Below are positions 1 through 8,468 of a stretch of 64,000 bases of DNA, in pieces. How positions within the stretch are numbered: the stretch's first letter is position 1; every line of letters starts with the position of its first letter. The position numbers were made by a program, and so were the translations under genes. The notes under the pieces are model-generated. The model saw only the letters and a list, made by a program, of their open reading frames with translations. It was not told the DNA's origin and did no database searches. This DNA is from Actinomadura hallensis (lineage in GTDB: Bacteria; Actinomycetota; Actinomycetes; Streptosporangiales; Streptosporangiaceae): assembly GCF_006716765.1 (NCBI RefSeq), contig NZ_VFPO01000001.1:4092001-4156000 (forward strand), in the 5' to 3' direction.

Positions 1-730
1 GGCCGCCGCGCGGCGACGCCTGGTACCCGGTCAGGACGTCGCGGCCGAGGCGCGCGGCCCAGTAGGGGGCGAGCGCGCAGTGCGCCGAGCCGGTGACGGG
101 GTCCTCGCCGTCGCCGGGCAGGACCCGCGGGGCGAGGAACCGGGACACGAAGTCGTGCTCCGCGCCCGGCGCGGCCGCCGCGGTGACGATGACGCCGCGC
201 GCGTCGATCGCGGCGAGCGCGGGGACGTCGGGGGCGAGGCGGCGGACGGTCTCCTCGTCGGCGACCTCGACGAGCACGTCGTTCTGGTCGGTGCGCCCGG
301 CGGCGCCCACCGGGACGCCGAGGGCCTCGGCGAGCCCCTCGGGGACCTCGACGGGGCGGGGCGGGCAGGCGGGGAAGTCCATCGACAGGGTCCCCGGCCC
401 GTCCCGCTCGACGGTGAGGACGCCGCTGCGCAGGGTCCGGAAGCGGATCGGCCGGCCGGGCGCGGCGGCCCCGGTGGCGTAGAGGGCGTGCGCGGCGCCC
501 AGCGTGGCGTGGCCGCACAGCGCGACCTCCACCAGCGGCGTGAACCAGCGCAGCTCGAAGTCCGCCGCCGGGTCGTCGACCGGGCGGACGAACGCGGTCT
601 CCGAGTGCCTCATCTCGGCGGCGACCCGCTGCATCCACCCGGCGTCGGCGGCGTCCCGGAGGAGGCACACCGCGGCGGGGTTCCCGGCGAACGGCCGGTC
701 GGTGAAGGCGTCGACGACGAGCATCCGCAT
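1..730 (-). CDS. PhzF-family isomerase-like protein, 3' end cut by window edge
   Basis: The N-terminus reads MRMLVVDAFTDRPFAGNPAA, followed by HSETAFV and LCGHATLGAAHALY, which are the signatures of the PhzF (phenazine biosynthesis isomerase / diaminopimelate-epimerase fold) family; the Glu of the HSET segment is the family's catalytic residue. About 243 codons are visible and the reading frame runs off the left edge, so the C-terminus (family length about 270-290 aa) is missing. It is transcribed divergently from the LON-domain gene. Most PhzF relatives in actinomycetes are unrelated to phenazines, and no phenazine genes are visible here, so the substrate is unknown. A second ATG lies two codons downstream. 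Confidence 0.85.
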   Translation of the reverse strand, partial: MRMLVVDAFTDRPFAGNPAAVCLLRDAADAGWMQRVAAEMRHSETAFVRPVDDPAADFELRWFTPLVEVALCGHATLGAAHALYATGAAAPGRPIRFRTLRSGVLTVERDGPGTLSMDFPACPPRPVEVPEGLAEALGVPVGAAGRTDQNDVLVEVADEETVRRLAPDVPALAAIDARGVIVTAAAAPGAEHDFVSRFLAPRVLPGDGEDPVTGSAHCALAPYWAARLGRDVLTGYQASPRGG

Positions 731-769
731 GGCGCCGACGCTACCGGCCGGACGCGGTGACTCACCCTC

Positions 770-782
770 TTCACACTGTGAA
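770..782. promoter_or_regulatory. Palindrome TTCACACTGTGAA in a divergent intergenic region
   Basis: A 13-bp perfect palindrome (6-bp arms around a central C) lies in the 141-bp gap between the divergent PhzF-like and LON-domain genes. Its place and AT-rich content in a very GC-rich background suggest an operator. The regulator is unknown. Confidence 0.35.
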
Positions 783-871
783 AAACGCCCCCTTACCAAG
801 ATCATCCAGTAGCGCGTACCCTGGCGTCGAGGGCGTTTCCCCGGCCGCGCCCCCGAGTGCGGGAGAGGACT

Positions 872-1534
872 GTGACCGAGCGGCTCCCCCTGTTCCCCCT
901 GGGAACCGTGCTGTTCCCGGGGCACGTGCTCCCCCTCCACCTGTTCGAGGACCGCTACCGGCGGCTGATCGCCGACCTCCTGGAGCGGCCCGAGCCCCGC
1001 GGTTTCGGCGTCGTGGGCATCGAGCTCGGTCACGAGGTCGGCGAGGGCGCGGCGCACCGGCTCGCCGGGGTCGGCTGCGTCGCCGAGCTGCGCGAGACCA
1101 CGCGGCATCCCGACGGGCGGTACGACATCGTGACGGTCGGCACCCGCCGGTTCCGGCTCAAGGAGCTGGACAGGTCCCGGCCGTACCTTCAGGGGGAGGT
1201 GGAGTACCTCCCCGAGGAGCCCGGCGCGGACCCCTGGCCCCACGCGCGGCGCGTCCGCCGCCTGTTCCGGCAGTACCGGCGGCGGCTGGGCGGCGTGGGC
1301 GCCGGGCCGCCCGGGGGCGGGGAGCCGCCGGACGATCCGGTGGCCCTCTCGTACATGATCGCGGCGTCGGTCGTCCTGGACGGGCACGACAAGCAGCGGC
1401 TGCTGGAGTGCGAGGACGCCGCCCTGCGCCTGGAGGCCGAGTGCGACCTGCTGGCCAGGGAGAACCGCATCCTGGACACGCTGCCGACCGTCCCGGCCGG
1501 GCAGTTCCTGGACGGTTCCTTCCACCCCAACTGA
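872..1534 (+). CDS. LON-domain (Lon N-terminal substrate-binding) protein
   Basis: The 220-aa protein begins LPLFPLGTVLFPGHVLPLHLFEDRYR, the classic start of the Lon protease N-terminal (PUA-like) substrate-binding domain, and this domain fills nearly the whole chain. There is no AAA+ ATPase and no Ser-Lys protease part, so it is a stand-alone LON-domain protein, a type common in actinomycetes with unclear role, perhaps peptide or misfolded-protein binding. The GTG at 872 was chosen because GGAGAG lies 5-10 bases upstream. An in-frame GTG at 857 lacks such a site. The YbaK-like gene follows 23 bp downstream and may be co-transcribed. Confidence 0.85.
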   Translation: MTERLPLFPLGTVLFPGHVLPLHLFEDRYRRLIADLLERPEPRGFGVVGIELGHEVGEGAAHRLAGVGCVAELRETTRHPDGRYDIVTVGTRRFRLKELDRSRPYLQGEVEYLPEEPGADPWPHARRVRRLFRQYRRRLGGVGAGPPGGGEPPDDPVALSYMIAASVVLDGHDKQRLLECEDAALRLEAECDLLARENRILDTLPTVPAGQFLDGSFHPN

Positions 1535-1557
1535 TCCCGGCACGGCAGACTTCCGCC

Positions 1558-2130
1558 ATGAGCACCGCGGAGCCGAAGGACGCGAAGACGAAGAACACCG
1601 CAGCGAAGGGCGCGAAGACGAAGAACACCGGGAAGCACGGGCGGCGGGGCGGGGGCGGCGGGGGGACGCCCGCGACCGCCGCGGCCGCCGCGGCGAAGAT
1701 CGAGTACACGCTGCACGCCTACGAGGCGGACCCCGCCGCCGAGTCCTACGGGAAGGCCGCCGCGGACGCCCTCGGCGTCCCGCACGAGCGGCTGTTCAAG
1801 ACGCTGCTCGCGGAGGTCGACGGGCGGCTGACCGTGGGCGTGGTCCCGGTGTCGGCGAACCTCGACCTGAAGGCGCTGGCGGCGGCCGTCGGCGGCAAGC
1901 GGGCGCGGATGGCCGACCCGCGCGACGCCGAGCGCGCGACCGGCTACGTCGTCGGCGGGATCAGCCCGCTCGGGCAGCGGCGGCGGCTGCCGACGGTGAT
2001 CGACGCGTCGGTGTCAGCGGCGGCGACCGTGTACGTCTCGGCCGGACGGCGCGGACTGCAGATCGAGCTCGCCCCCGCCGACCTCGTCCGGCTCACCGGC
2101 GCCAGGCTCGCCCGGATCGCCCGCGGCTAG
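1558..2130 (+). CDS. YbaK/EbsC-family aminoacyl-tRNA deacylase (Cys-tRNA(Pro) deacylase-like)
   Basis: From about residue 48 (KIEYTLHAYEAD) to the end the 190-aa protein matches the YbaK/ProX editing fold, including HERLFKTLL with the conserved Lys, and GGISPLGQRRRLPTVID near the C-terminus. The family hydrolyses cysteine mischarged on tRNA-Pro in trans. The first 47 residues are a Lys/Gly/Ala-rich tail with two copies of the peptide AKTKNT, encoded by a direct DNA repeat spaced 30 bp (about 1581 and 1611). No clear ribosome binding site precedes the ATG, yet no other start lies before the domain. The 3' end overlaps the convergent DUF2567-like gene by 117 bp. Confidence 0.82.
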   Translation: MSTAEPKDAKTKNTAAKGAKTKNTGKHGRRGGGGGGTPATAAAAAAKIEYTLHAYEADPAAESYGKAAADALGVPHERLFKTLLAEVDGRLTVGVVPVSANLDLKALAAAVGGKRARMADPRDAERATGYVVGGISPLGQRRRLPTVIDASVSAAATVYVSAGRRGLQIELAPADLVRLTGARLARIARG

Positions 2131-2631
2131 CCGCCGGAAGACCAGCTCCAGCAGCGTGTACGCGGCGACGGCGGGCAGCGCCCAGAACACCAGGAGGCCC
2201 TTGGCGCGCAGGTCGGCGACGCCGGTCACGACGGTCCCGTCGGACGCGGCCCGGACGGCCTCCCGGTAGTCCGCGAGCCCGACCAGGTGGCCGGTCCGCC
2301 AGGCGAGGACGGCCGCGGCGCAGCCGCCCACGGCGAGGCCGAGCAGCAGCGGGATATCGTTGCCGCGGCCGCCCGCCAGGTACGCGACGCACCCGCAGGC
2401 GAGGCCCGCGACACTGCAGATCAGGGCGAACCGGGCGTCGATGCCGATCGGGCCCTCCCCTTCCGGATCGGCGAGAAGCAGATCTCCCCCGACGACCACA
2501 TATGTCACCTCGGGGATCACCGCCGCCCACAGCAGGCCCGCGAGAGGACCGAGGAGCGCGATCGCGAGGGCCGCCAGCACCCCCCACGCCCAGGGCCTCG
2601 TGGCCAAGAGCCTCCCGGTGGGTCCCCGCAC
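2014..2631 (-). CDS. DUF2567-like integral membrane protein
   Basis: This 205-aa protein has four hydrophobic segments (about residues 15-40, 68-86, 93-110 and 146-167) separated by short loops and a hydrophilic Asp/Glu/Gly-rich C-terminal tail. The pattern and the first segment (WGVLAALAIALLGPLAGLLWA) resemble the actinobacterial DUF2567 family, whose function is unknown. The GTG start has GGAG eight bases upstream. Its last 39 codons overlap the end of the YbaK-like gene on the other strand. The tail region may therefore be constrained by both genes, or the true protein may be shorter than annotated. Confidence 0.6.
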   Translation of the reverse strand: MRGPTGRLLATRPWAWGVLAALAIALLGPLAGLLWAAVIPEVTYVVVGGDLLLADPEGEGPIGIDARFALICSVAGLACGCVAYLAGGRGNDIPLLLGLAVGGCAAAVLAWRTGHLVGLADYREAVRAASDGTVVTGVADLRAKGLLVFWALPAVAAYTLLELVFRRLAAGDPGEPGAGEPDEVGGGELDLQSAPSGRDVHGRRR

Positions 2632-2712
2632 CTCGTACGCTCCTAGGGTGAGTCCTCTGACAGCGAAAGCCTAGCCTGCTCGATTCCGGCCCACGATCGC
2701 CTCGACTACTGG

Positions 2713-2718
2713 GATAAT
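2713..2718 (+). promoter_or_regulatory. Candidate -10 element GATAAT giving a near-leaderless transcript
   Basis: GATAAT lies 9 bp before the ATG at 2728, so transcription would begin about 2725. This argues for the ATG at 2728 over the GTG at 2719, which abuts the -10 hexamer. No convincing -35 is visible. Confidence 0.4.
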
Positions 2719-2727
2719 GTGCCCGAC

Positions 2728-3432
2728 ATGTCCGGATTCAGTCCTGCGTTCGAACGCCTCGGCGCCGCGCTGGCGGCCGTCGTCCTGCAGCAGCAGGAGA
2801 CGCTCGCCGAGTTCCTGCCGCGCGAGGACTGGAGCGCCGACCTGACCGCCCGCACCTACACCAGCGGCGGCGTCACCGTCCGGGTCTCGCTGCTCGGCAG
2901 CTACGCCGCGCGCGAGCGCACCTGGCTGTGGGGGTGGGCGAACCCGCAGTTCGGCGACGCGCACCCCGCCGTCGTCCCCACCCTGGCCATCCGGACGCTC
3001 GGCGAGCGGCTCGGCATCCCCGAGTTCACCACCCCCGAGGTCGACCTGTCCTGGTACGAGGGTCCCGCCGGGCACGGCGGCGAGCTGATCGCGATGGCCG
3101 CCGGCGGCGTCCTCGGAGGCGGCGGCTACATCGGCGCCGGCTACGACGGAGGCTCGGCCTACCTGCACGTGGACGACCCGCAGGCGCCGCCCGCCCAGTG
3201 GGACCCGGTCCCGGTCCCCAGGCTGCTGGCGAACGCGGTCAGCCTGTTCCCGCACGAGCCGCGGCTGACGCTCGCCCGATTTCTGTCCCATCACCGCGTC
3301 CCGTTCCGGCAGACCGACACGGTGACCGAGGCGAACCTGCCCGGAGGCGGCACCGCCCGCGCCGTCTTCGACGACCTCGGCCGCTTCGTCGAATGGAAGG
3401 CCGAGCTGACCCCGGTGACCCTGGGCGGCTGA
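2728..3432 (+). CDS. DUF6882-like protein of unknown function
   Basis: The 234-aa soluble protein contains VRVSLLGSYAARERTWLWGWANPQF and a glycine-rich centre (GGVLGGGGYIGAGYDGG). The 'LGSY...TWLWGWAN' signature is typical of the DUF6882 family found in actinomycetes; the family name is given from memory and the function is unknown. There are no membrane segments and no recognisable catalytic motif. The start is the ATG at 2728, because a likely -10 box at 2713-2718 places the transcription start just before it. The in-frame GTG at 2719 is the alternative. It converges on dnaE with a 133-bp gap. Confidence 0.6.
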   Translation: MSGFSPAFERLGAALAAVVLQQQETLAEFLPREDWSADLTARTYTSGGVTVRVSLLGSYAARERTWLWGWANPQFGDAHPAVVPTLAIRTLGERLGIPEFTTPEVDLSWYEGPAGHGGELIAMAAGGVLGGGGYIGAGYDGGSAYLHVDDPQAPPAQWDPVPVPRLLANAVSLFPHEPRLTLARFLSHHRVPFRQTDTVTEANLPGGGTARAVFDDLGRFVEWKAELTPVTLGG

Positions 3433-3537
3433 CCCCACAGCTCAAGCACCCATCGCTCACCGCGCCCCACCGCGCCCCACCGAGGGCGTCGCCTGCGGAC
3501 AAGGCGCGCGGCCGCGGCGCCTCGCGCATGGGCGCGG

Positions 3538-3556
3538 GCGTCGCGGCCGCGGACGC
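3538..3556. terminator. GC-rich hairpin between convergent genes
   Basis: A near-perfect inverted repeat (GCGTCGCGGCCGCGGACGC) lies 10 bp past the dnaE stop in the gap shared with the convergent DUF6882-like gene. It has no U-tract, which is usual for actinomycete terminators. The same gap also holds short CCGCGCCCCA tandem copies near 3458-3480. Confidence 0.35.
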
Positions 3557-3565
3557 CGGTGGGCG

Positions 3566-6500
3566 TCAGCCCAGGCAGGAGGGGCCCAGGAGCTGCTTCA
3601 GGTCGCCCATCAGGGCGGGCGACGGTTCCACGCGGAGGCGGTCGTCCAGGCGGACGACCGTGGTGCGCGGCCCGTTCTGCACGTGGAGGTGCACCTCGGC
3701 CGGACCCGGGTGGGTGATCAGCACCTCCTTCAGCCGCGACACCGTGGGCGGCGTGCAGCGGCCGAGCGGCATCGTCACCGCGAGCGGGCCCGTCGCGTCG
3801 GTCACCGTCAGGTCCGGCTGGGTGACCTCCATCGCGATGATCTTCGCGACGTCCTCGCGGCGGTCCAGCTTGCCCTTGACGACCAGGATCGCGTCCTCGG
3901 CGAGGAGGGTGGAGCACAGCTGGTACGTCGACGGGAAGCACAGCACCTCGATGGACCCGCCGAGGTCCTCCAGCTGGAACATCGCCCACGAGTTGCCCTG
4001 CTTGGTGACCTTGCGCTGCAGGCCGGACAGCAGGCCCGCCACGATCACGACCTGCCCGTCGGGGCGCTCGCCCTCGTTCAGCGCGGCGATCGTGCAGTCC
4101 GCCTCGCGCTCCAGGATGTGCTCGACGCCGAGCAGCGGGTGGTCGGAGACGTACAGGCCGAGCATCTCCCGCTCGAACGCCAGGAGGGTGGTCTTGTCCC
4201 ACTCCTCCCCCTCGGGGATCGCGACGGCGAACGCGTCGTCGCCGCCCTCCTCCTCCAGGGCCCCGAACAGGGAGTCCTGGCCGACGGCCTCCTTGCGCTT
4301 GATGTCGATGACCGAGTCGATGGCCTGCTCGTGGATCATGAGCAGCGACTTGCGGTTGTGCCCCAGCTCGTCGAACGCGCCGGCCTTGATCAGCGACTCC
4401 ACGACCCGCTTGTTGCACACGATCGGCGGGACCTTGTTCAGGAAGTCGTTGAAGTCGGTGTAGGGGCCCTTCTCCTTGCGGGCCGCGATGATGCCCTCCA
4501 CCACGTTGGCGCCGACGTTGCGGACCGCCGACAGCCCGAAGCGGATCTCGGTGTCGCCGAGCGGCGTGAAGTCGGCCTCGGAGGTGTTGACGTCCGGCGG
4601 CAGGACCTTCAGGCCCATCCGGCGGCACTCGCTCAGGTAGAGGGCGCTCTTGTCCTTGTCGTCGCCGACGGACGTCAGCAGCGCCGCCATGTACTCGGCC
4701 GGGTAGTTCGCCTTGAGGTAGCCCGTCCAGTAGGAGACCAGGCCGTAGGCGGCGCTGTGCGCCTTGTTGAAGGCGTAGTCGGAGAACGGGACCAGGATGT
4801 CCCACAGCGTCTTGATGGCCTCGTCGGAGTAGCCGCGCGCCCGCATGCCCTCGGAGAACGGCTTGTACTCCTTGTCGAGGACCTCCTTCTTCTTCTTGCC
4901 CATCGCGCGGCGGAGCAGGTCCGCTTGGCCGAGCGAGTACCCCGCCACCTTCTGCGCGATCGCCATGACCTGCTCCTGATAGATGATCAGGCCGTAGGTC
5001 GTGTCGAGGATCTCCTTGAGCGGCTCCTCCAGCTCGGGGTGGATCGGGGTGATCTCCTGCTGGCCGTTCTTGCGGAGCGCGTAGTTGGTGTGCGAGTTGG
5101 CGCCCATCGGGCCCGGCCGGTACAGGGCGATGACGGCGGAGATGTCCTCGAAGTTGTCCGGCTTCATCAGCCGCAGCAGCGACCGCAGCGGCCCGCCGTC
5201 GAGCTGGAACACTCCGAGCGTGTCGCCGCGGCCGAGCAGCTCGTAGGTCTTCCTGTCGTCGAAGGGCAGCTCCAGCAGCTCGAGCTTGATGCCCTTGTTC
5301 TTCTCGATCCCGCGCAGCGCGTCGTCGATGATCGTCAGGTTGCGCAGGCCGAGGAAGTCCATCTTCAGCAGCCCGAGCGTCTCGCAGGTCGGGTAGTCGA
5401 ACTGCGTGATGATGGCGCCGTCGGAGTCCCGCCGCATGATCGGGACGTGGTCGGTGATCGGCTCGCCGGACATGATGATCCCGGCGGCGTGCACCCCGGT
5501 CTGGCGGATCAGCCCCTCCAGACCCTGCGCCAGATCCATGATCTGCTTGACGTCGTTCTCTTCCTCGTACAGCTTGCGGAGCTCGCCCGCCTCGCCGTAG
5601 CGCGGGTGCTTCTCGTCGAAGATCCCCGACAGCGGGATGTCCTTGCCCATGACCGCGGGCGGGAACGCCTTCGAGATCCGGTCGCCGAGCGCGTAGGGGA
5701 AGCCGAGGACGCGGCCGGCGTCCTTGATGGCGGCCTTCGCCTTGATGGTGCCGAAGGTGGCGATGAACGAGACCTTGTCGGCGCCCCACTTCTCGGTCGT
5801 GTACTTGATGACCTCGGCCCGCCGGTCTTCAGGGAAGTCGATGTCGATGTCGGGCATGGACGAGCGCTCGGGGTTGAGGAACCGCTCGAAGATCAGCCCG
5901 TGCGGGATCGGGTCGAGGTCGGTGATCCCCATCGCGTAGGCGATCAGCGAGCCCGCGGCGCTGCCGCGCCCCGGCCCCACGAGGATGCCGTTCTCCTTCG
6001 CCCAGTTGATGAAGTCGGCGACGACGAGGAAGTAGGACGGGTACCCCTTGCCGATGATGACGTCCATCTCGTACTCGGCCTGCTCCGCGTAGCCGTCCGG
6101 CAGGCCGTCCGGGAAGCGGCGGCGCAGCCCCTTCCAGACCTCCTTGCGGAACCAGCTCTCCTCCGTCTCCCCCTCGGGGACGGGGAAGCGGGGCATGAGG
6201 TCCTTCGGCTCGAACATGCCGGTGGGGTCGACCCGCTCGGCGATCATCAGGGTGTTGCGGCACCCCTCGGCCCAGATGTCGGACGAGTCGATCCCGCGCA
6301 TCTCGTCGGCCGTCTTGATGTAGTAGCCGCTGCCGTCGAAGCGGAACCTGTCGGGGTCGGCCAGCTGCTTGCCCACCTGGACGCACAGCAGCGCGTCGTG
6401 CGCGGTGGCCTCCGACTCGTGCGTGTAGTGCGAGTCGTTGGTGACCACCGGCGGGATGTTCAGCTTCTTGCCGATGTCGATCAGGCCCTGGCGGACCCGG

Positions 6501-7099
6501 CGCTCGATCTCGAGGCCGTGGTCCATCAGCTCCAGGAAGTAGTTCTCCTTGCCGAAGATGTCCTGGAACGTCGCGGCCGCCTTCAGCGCCTCGTCGAACT
6601 GGCCGAGCCGCAGCCGGGTCTGGATCTTGCCGGACGGGCACCCCGTCGTGGCCATCAGGCCCTCGGAGTGCTCGGCGAGCAGCTCCTCGTCCATGCGGGC
6701 GTACTTGAAGACGAAGCCCTCGGTGTAGGAGCGGCTCGACAGCTTGAAGAGGTTGTGCAGCCCCTCCTTGTTGCGGGCCCAGATCGTCTTGTGGTTGATC
6801 AGGCCGCCGCCGGAGACGTCGTCGCGCTTCTGGCTCGGCTCCCCCCACTGGACCTTCTTCTTGTGGAACCGCGACTCCGGCGCCATGTACGCCTCGATGC
6901 CGATGATCGGCGTCACCCCGGCCGCCTTCGCCTGCTGGTGGAACTCGTAGGCGCCGTGCATGTTGCCGTGGTCGGTCATGGCGATCGCCGGCATCTTCTG
7001 GCGCTCGACCTCTTCGAACAGCTGCTTCAGCCGGGCGGCTCCATCGAGCATGGAGTACTCGGTGTGAACGTGCAGATGAACGAAAGAGTCGTCGGCCAT
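3566..7099 (-). CDS. dnaE: DNA polymerase III alpha subunit (replicative)
   Basis: This 1177-aa protein is the replicative polymerase catalytic subunit. The PHP domain starts at once with HLHVH at residues 8-12. The polymerase palm carries PDIDIDF at residues 416-422, which holds two of the catalytic Asp residues. The helix-hairpin-helix, tandem beta-clamp binding and OB-fold regions follow, with ...[16 protein letters not shown] near the end. Length and order match actinobacterial DnaE1 rather than the mutagenic DnaE2. The ATG at 7099 gives the canonical start [20 protein letters not shown]; the frame stays open 16 codons further upstream but that segment is not family-like. A stable hairpin sits 37 bp upstream. 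Confidence 0.97.
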   Translation of the reverse strand: MADDSFVHLHVHTEYSMLDGAARLKQLFEEVERQKMPAIAMTDHGNMHGAYEFHQQAKAAGVTPIIGIEAYMAPESRFHKKKVQWGEPSQKRDDVSGGGLINHKTIWARNKEGLHNLFKLSSRSYTEGFVFKYARMDEELLAEHSEGLMATTGCPSGKIQTRLRLGQFDEALKAAATFQDIFGKENYFLELMDHGLEIERRVRQGLIDIGKKLNIPPVVTNDSHYTHESEATAHDALLCVQVGKQLADPDRFRFDGSGYYIKTADEMRGIDSSDIWAEGCRNTLMIAERVDPTGMFEPKDLMPRFPVPEGETEESWFRKEVWKGLRRRFPDGLPDGYAEQAEYEMDVIIGKGYPSYFLVVADFINWAKENGILVGPGRGSAAGSLIAYAMGITDLDPIPHGLIFERFLNPERSSMPDIDIDFPEDRRAEVIKYTTEKWGADKVSFIATFGTIKAKAAIKDAGRVLGFPYALGDRISKAFPPAVMGKDIPLSGIFDEKHPRYGEAGELRKLYEEENDVKQIMDLAQGLEGLIRQTGVHAAGIIMSGEPITDHVPIMRRDSDGAIITQFDYPTCETLGLLKMDFLGLRNLTIIDDALRGIEKNKGIKLELLELPFDDRKTYELLGRGDTLGVFQLDGGPLRSLLRLMKPDNFEDISAVIALYRPGPMGANSHTNYALRKNGQQEITPIHPELEEPLKEILDTTYGLIIYQEQVMAIAQKVAGYSLGQADLLRRAMGKKKKEVLDKEYKPFSEGMRARGYSDEAIKTLWDILVPFSDYAFNKAHSAAYGLVSYWTGYLKANYPAEYMAALLTSVGDDKDKSALYLSECRRMGLKVLPPDVNTSEADFTPLGDTEIRFGLSAVRNVGANVVEGIIAARKEKGPYTDFNDFLNKVPPIVCNKRVVESLIKAGAFDELGHNRKSLLMIHEQAIDSVIDIKRKEAVGQDSLFGALEEEGGDDAFAVAIPEGEEWDKTTLLAFEREMLGLYVSDHPLLGVEHILEREADCTIAALNEGERPDGQVVIVAGLLSGLQRKVTKQGNSWAMFQLEDLGGSIEVLCFPSTYQLCSTLLAEDAILVVKGKLDRREDVAKIIAMEVTQPDLTVTDATGPLAVTMPLGRCTPPTVSRLKEVLITHPGPAEVHLHVQNGPRTTVVRLDDRLRVEPSPALMGDLKQLLGPSCLG

Positions 7100-7135
7100 G
7101 CCTGCTGCGCCTCCTGCTTCGTCGCATGCGGCCGC

Positions 7136-7158
7136 CCACGTGCCCACCGGGCACGTGG
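7136..7158 (-). terminator. Hairpin CCACGTGCCC / GGGCACGTGG upstream of dnaE
   Basis: Perfect 10-bp arms with a 3-nt loop lie between the AraC-family gene stop (7228) and the dnaE start (7099). It may end the AraC transcript or form a 5' UTR structure of dnaE. There is no U-tract. The core CACGTG-like symmetry could also be a protein site. Confidence 0.4.
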
Positions 7159-7227
7159 CGCGTCAGCGGTACCGGGGGAAGATCGTCGGCCCGGGCCGGG
7201 GCGCCGGGACGACGCGGTGCTGAGAGC

Positions 7228-8079
7228 CTAACCCGCCGCCCGCGGCCTCCGCGCGCCGACGCGCCCAATGCCGCGGGCACTACGGTAGGCGCCGGGAGGG
7301 ACACCCAGGGTGCGCTTGAAGTGCCGGGTCAGGTGGGCCTGGTCGGCGAAGCCGGTGCGGGCCGCGACCTCGGCGGGCGGCAGCCCCTCGTCCAGCAGGG
7401 CGCGCGCCGCCCGCACCCGCACCTGGTTCAGGTAGGCGTGCGGCGGCAGCCCGAGGGCGTCCCGGAAGGCGCGCAGCAGCGGGAACGGGCGGGTGCCGAC
7501 GGCCTCGGCCAGCCGCTCCAGCGACGGCGGGCCGACGAGGTTCGCGTGCAGGATCTCCCGCGCCTCGCGCACCTCCGGCGGCATGCCCGGGACCGTCCGG
7601 CGCCCCCGGACGCGGGCGTGCCGGGCGAGCATCCAGGCCAGCGCGTCCGTCAGCAGGGTGGAGGCCGCCAGCGCGTCCCCCTTCTCCCCCGCCCGGTGGA
7701 CGGCGCGCAGCACGCGGGCGGCGGCCGGGTCGTCCAGGACGGGCTCGGGGAAGACCGGGACGCCGGGCCGGACGGCCAGATCGGCGGCGACCCCGGCCAC
7801 GACGTCCACCGGCGGGTACAGCACCCGGTACGCCCAGCCCTCCGGGGCCCCCGCGTGGCCGCCGTGGACGACGCCCGGGTTGACGACCACGACCGAGCCG
7901 GCCCCCGCGCGCTCGACGCCGTCGCCGTGCTCGAACTCCTCGACACCGGCCTCGATGACCGCGAAGACGTAGCCGTCATGGGTGTGCCGGCTGAACCGGT
8001 GCGTGACGAAACGCGCGCGCAGCAGGTCGACGTCCGGCAGCGCCGGATGCCGGTAGTGGTGCGCCACCTCGGCCCGCAT
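7228..8079 (-). CDS. AraC-family transcriptional regulator
   Basis: The 283-aa protein has an N-terminal cupin-like sensor (HYRHPALPDVDLLRARFVTHRFSRHTHDGYVFAVIEAGVEEFEHG) and a C-terminal pair of helix-turn-helix motifs (PPSLERLAEAVGTRPFPLLRAFRDALGLPPHAYLNQVR... PPAEVAARTGFADQAHLTRHFKRTLGVPPGAYR). This is the AraC-type, ligand-responsive layout. It is divergent from the chorismate mutase / azlCD cluster, and AraC proteins of this type often sit next to azlCD, so it may control branched-chain amino acid export. The ATG at 8079 is preferred (AGGA upstream); the ATG at 8088 is possible. Confidence 0.88.
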   Translation of the reverse strand: MRAEVAHHYRHPALPDVDLLRARFVTHRFSRHTHDGYVFAVIEAGVEEFEHGDGVERAGAGSVVVVNPGVVHGGHAGAPEGWAYRVLYPPVDVVAGVAADLAVRPGVPVFPEPVLDDPAAARVLRAVHRAGEKGDALAASTLLTDALAWMLARHARVRGRRTVPGMPPEVREAREILHANLVGPPSLERLAEAVGTRPFPLLRAFRDALGLPPHAYLNQVRVRAARALLDEGLPPAEVAARTGFADQAHLTRHFKRTLGVPPGAYRSARGIGRVGARRPRAAG

Positions 8080-8155
8080 GCCGGGCATCCTAGCCGCCGT
8101 CTCAGCGGGCGAGACGGCGCGCCCGCGGTCCGGCGGACGGCCCCCGCCCCCTCGT

Positions 8156-8228
8156 CGGGCGGGCCTCCGCCGCCCCGTATGGCGGGCGGCCTCCGCCGCC
8201 CTGTTTGACGGGCGGCCTCCGCCGCCGC
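8156..8228. repeat. Three direct repeats with an exact 26-bp period
   Basis: The core CCTCCGCCGCC occurs at 8164-8174, 8190-8200 and 8216-8226, each preceded by GCGGG/GGGCGG. A degenerate fourth copy lies near 8141. They sit in the divergent gap between the AraC regulator and the chorismate mutase leader, a fitting place for operator repeats. Confidence 0.55.
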
Positions 8229-8242
8229 GTACCATCGGGGGC

Positions 8243-8305
8243 ATGGAGCGTCGCCATCAGGTGTTTATGGGGCCGGCTCCGGCACAGCCGGTCGCCGCGA
8301 CCTGA
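8243..8305 (+). CDS. Candidate 20-codon leader peptide upstream of chorismate mutase
   Basis: An ATG-started ORF reads MERRHQVFMGPAPAQPVAAT and ends with TGA at 8303-8305. An internal GTG at 8261 (MFMGPAPAQPVAAT) preceded by GGAG is an alternative start. The codons that spell GPAP overlap the first arm of a 12-bp inverted repeat, so ribosome position would affect downstream folding. It holds only one Phe and no Trp or Tyr, so classical aromatic amino-acid attenuation is not obvious. Confidence 0.4.
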   Translation: MERRHQVFMGPAPAQPVAAT

Positions 8306-8360
8306 GCGACGACCCCCGGAGCCGGCCGAGGCGGAGCCCATCGCGGGCCCCGCCTCTTCT
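8271..8360 (+). promoter_or_regulatory. Attenuator-like leader of the chorismate mutase operon
   Basis: Two hairpins adjoin each other. The first pairs GGCCGGCTCCGG (8271-8282) with CCGGAGCCGGCC (8316-8327), a perfect 12-bp stem overlapping the leader ORF. The second pairs 8328-8334 with 8350-8356 and 8336-8339 with 8345-8348, loop ATCGC, one A/C mismatch, followed by TTCT, and looks like an intrinsic terminator. The chorismate mutase ATG lies 109 bp further on. A ribosome stalled in the leader would block hairpin 1. Confidence 0.5.
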
Positions 8361-8468
8361 GCTGATCGGAAATCGGTCGCCAGTCGATCGGAAGCGGCCC
8401 CGGGCGCGGATCCCCCTGCACGCGGACGCCCCGCGCGGACGGCCGCCGCACGAGTAGGGAGACCCCAC

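Noticed and set aside
3683..7231. Very long open frame on the plus strand opposite dnaE
   Set aside because: It is a shadow frame of the GC-rich dnaE gene, full of Leu/Arg/Val/Asp repeats and without a known fold.
7228..8244. Upstream extension of the AraC-family gene to 8244
   Set aside because: The extra 55 residues are Arg/Gly-rich, antisense to the direct repeats, and lack similarity to the family. The start at 8079 has an AGGA site.
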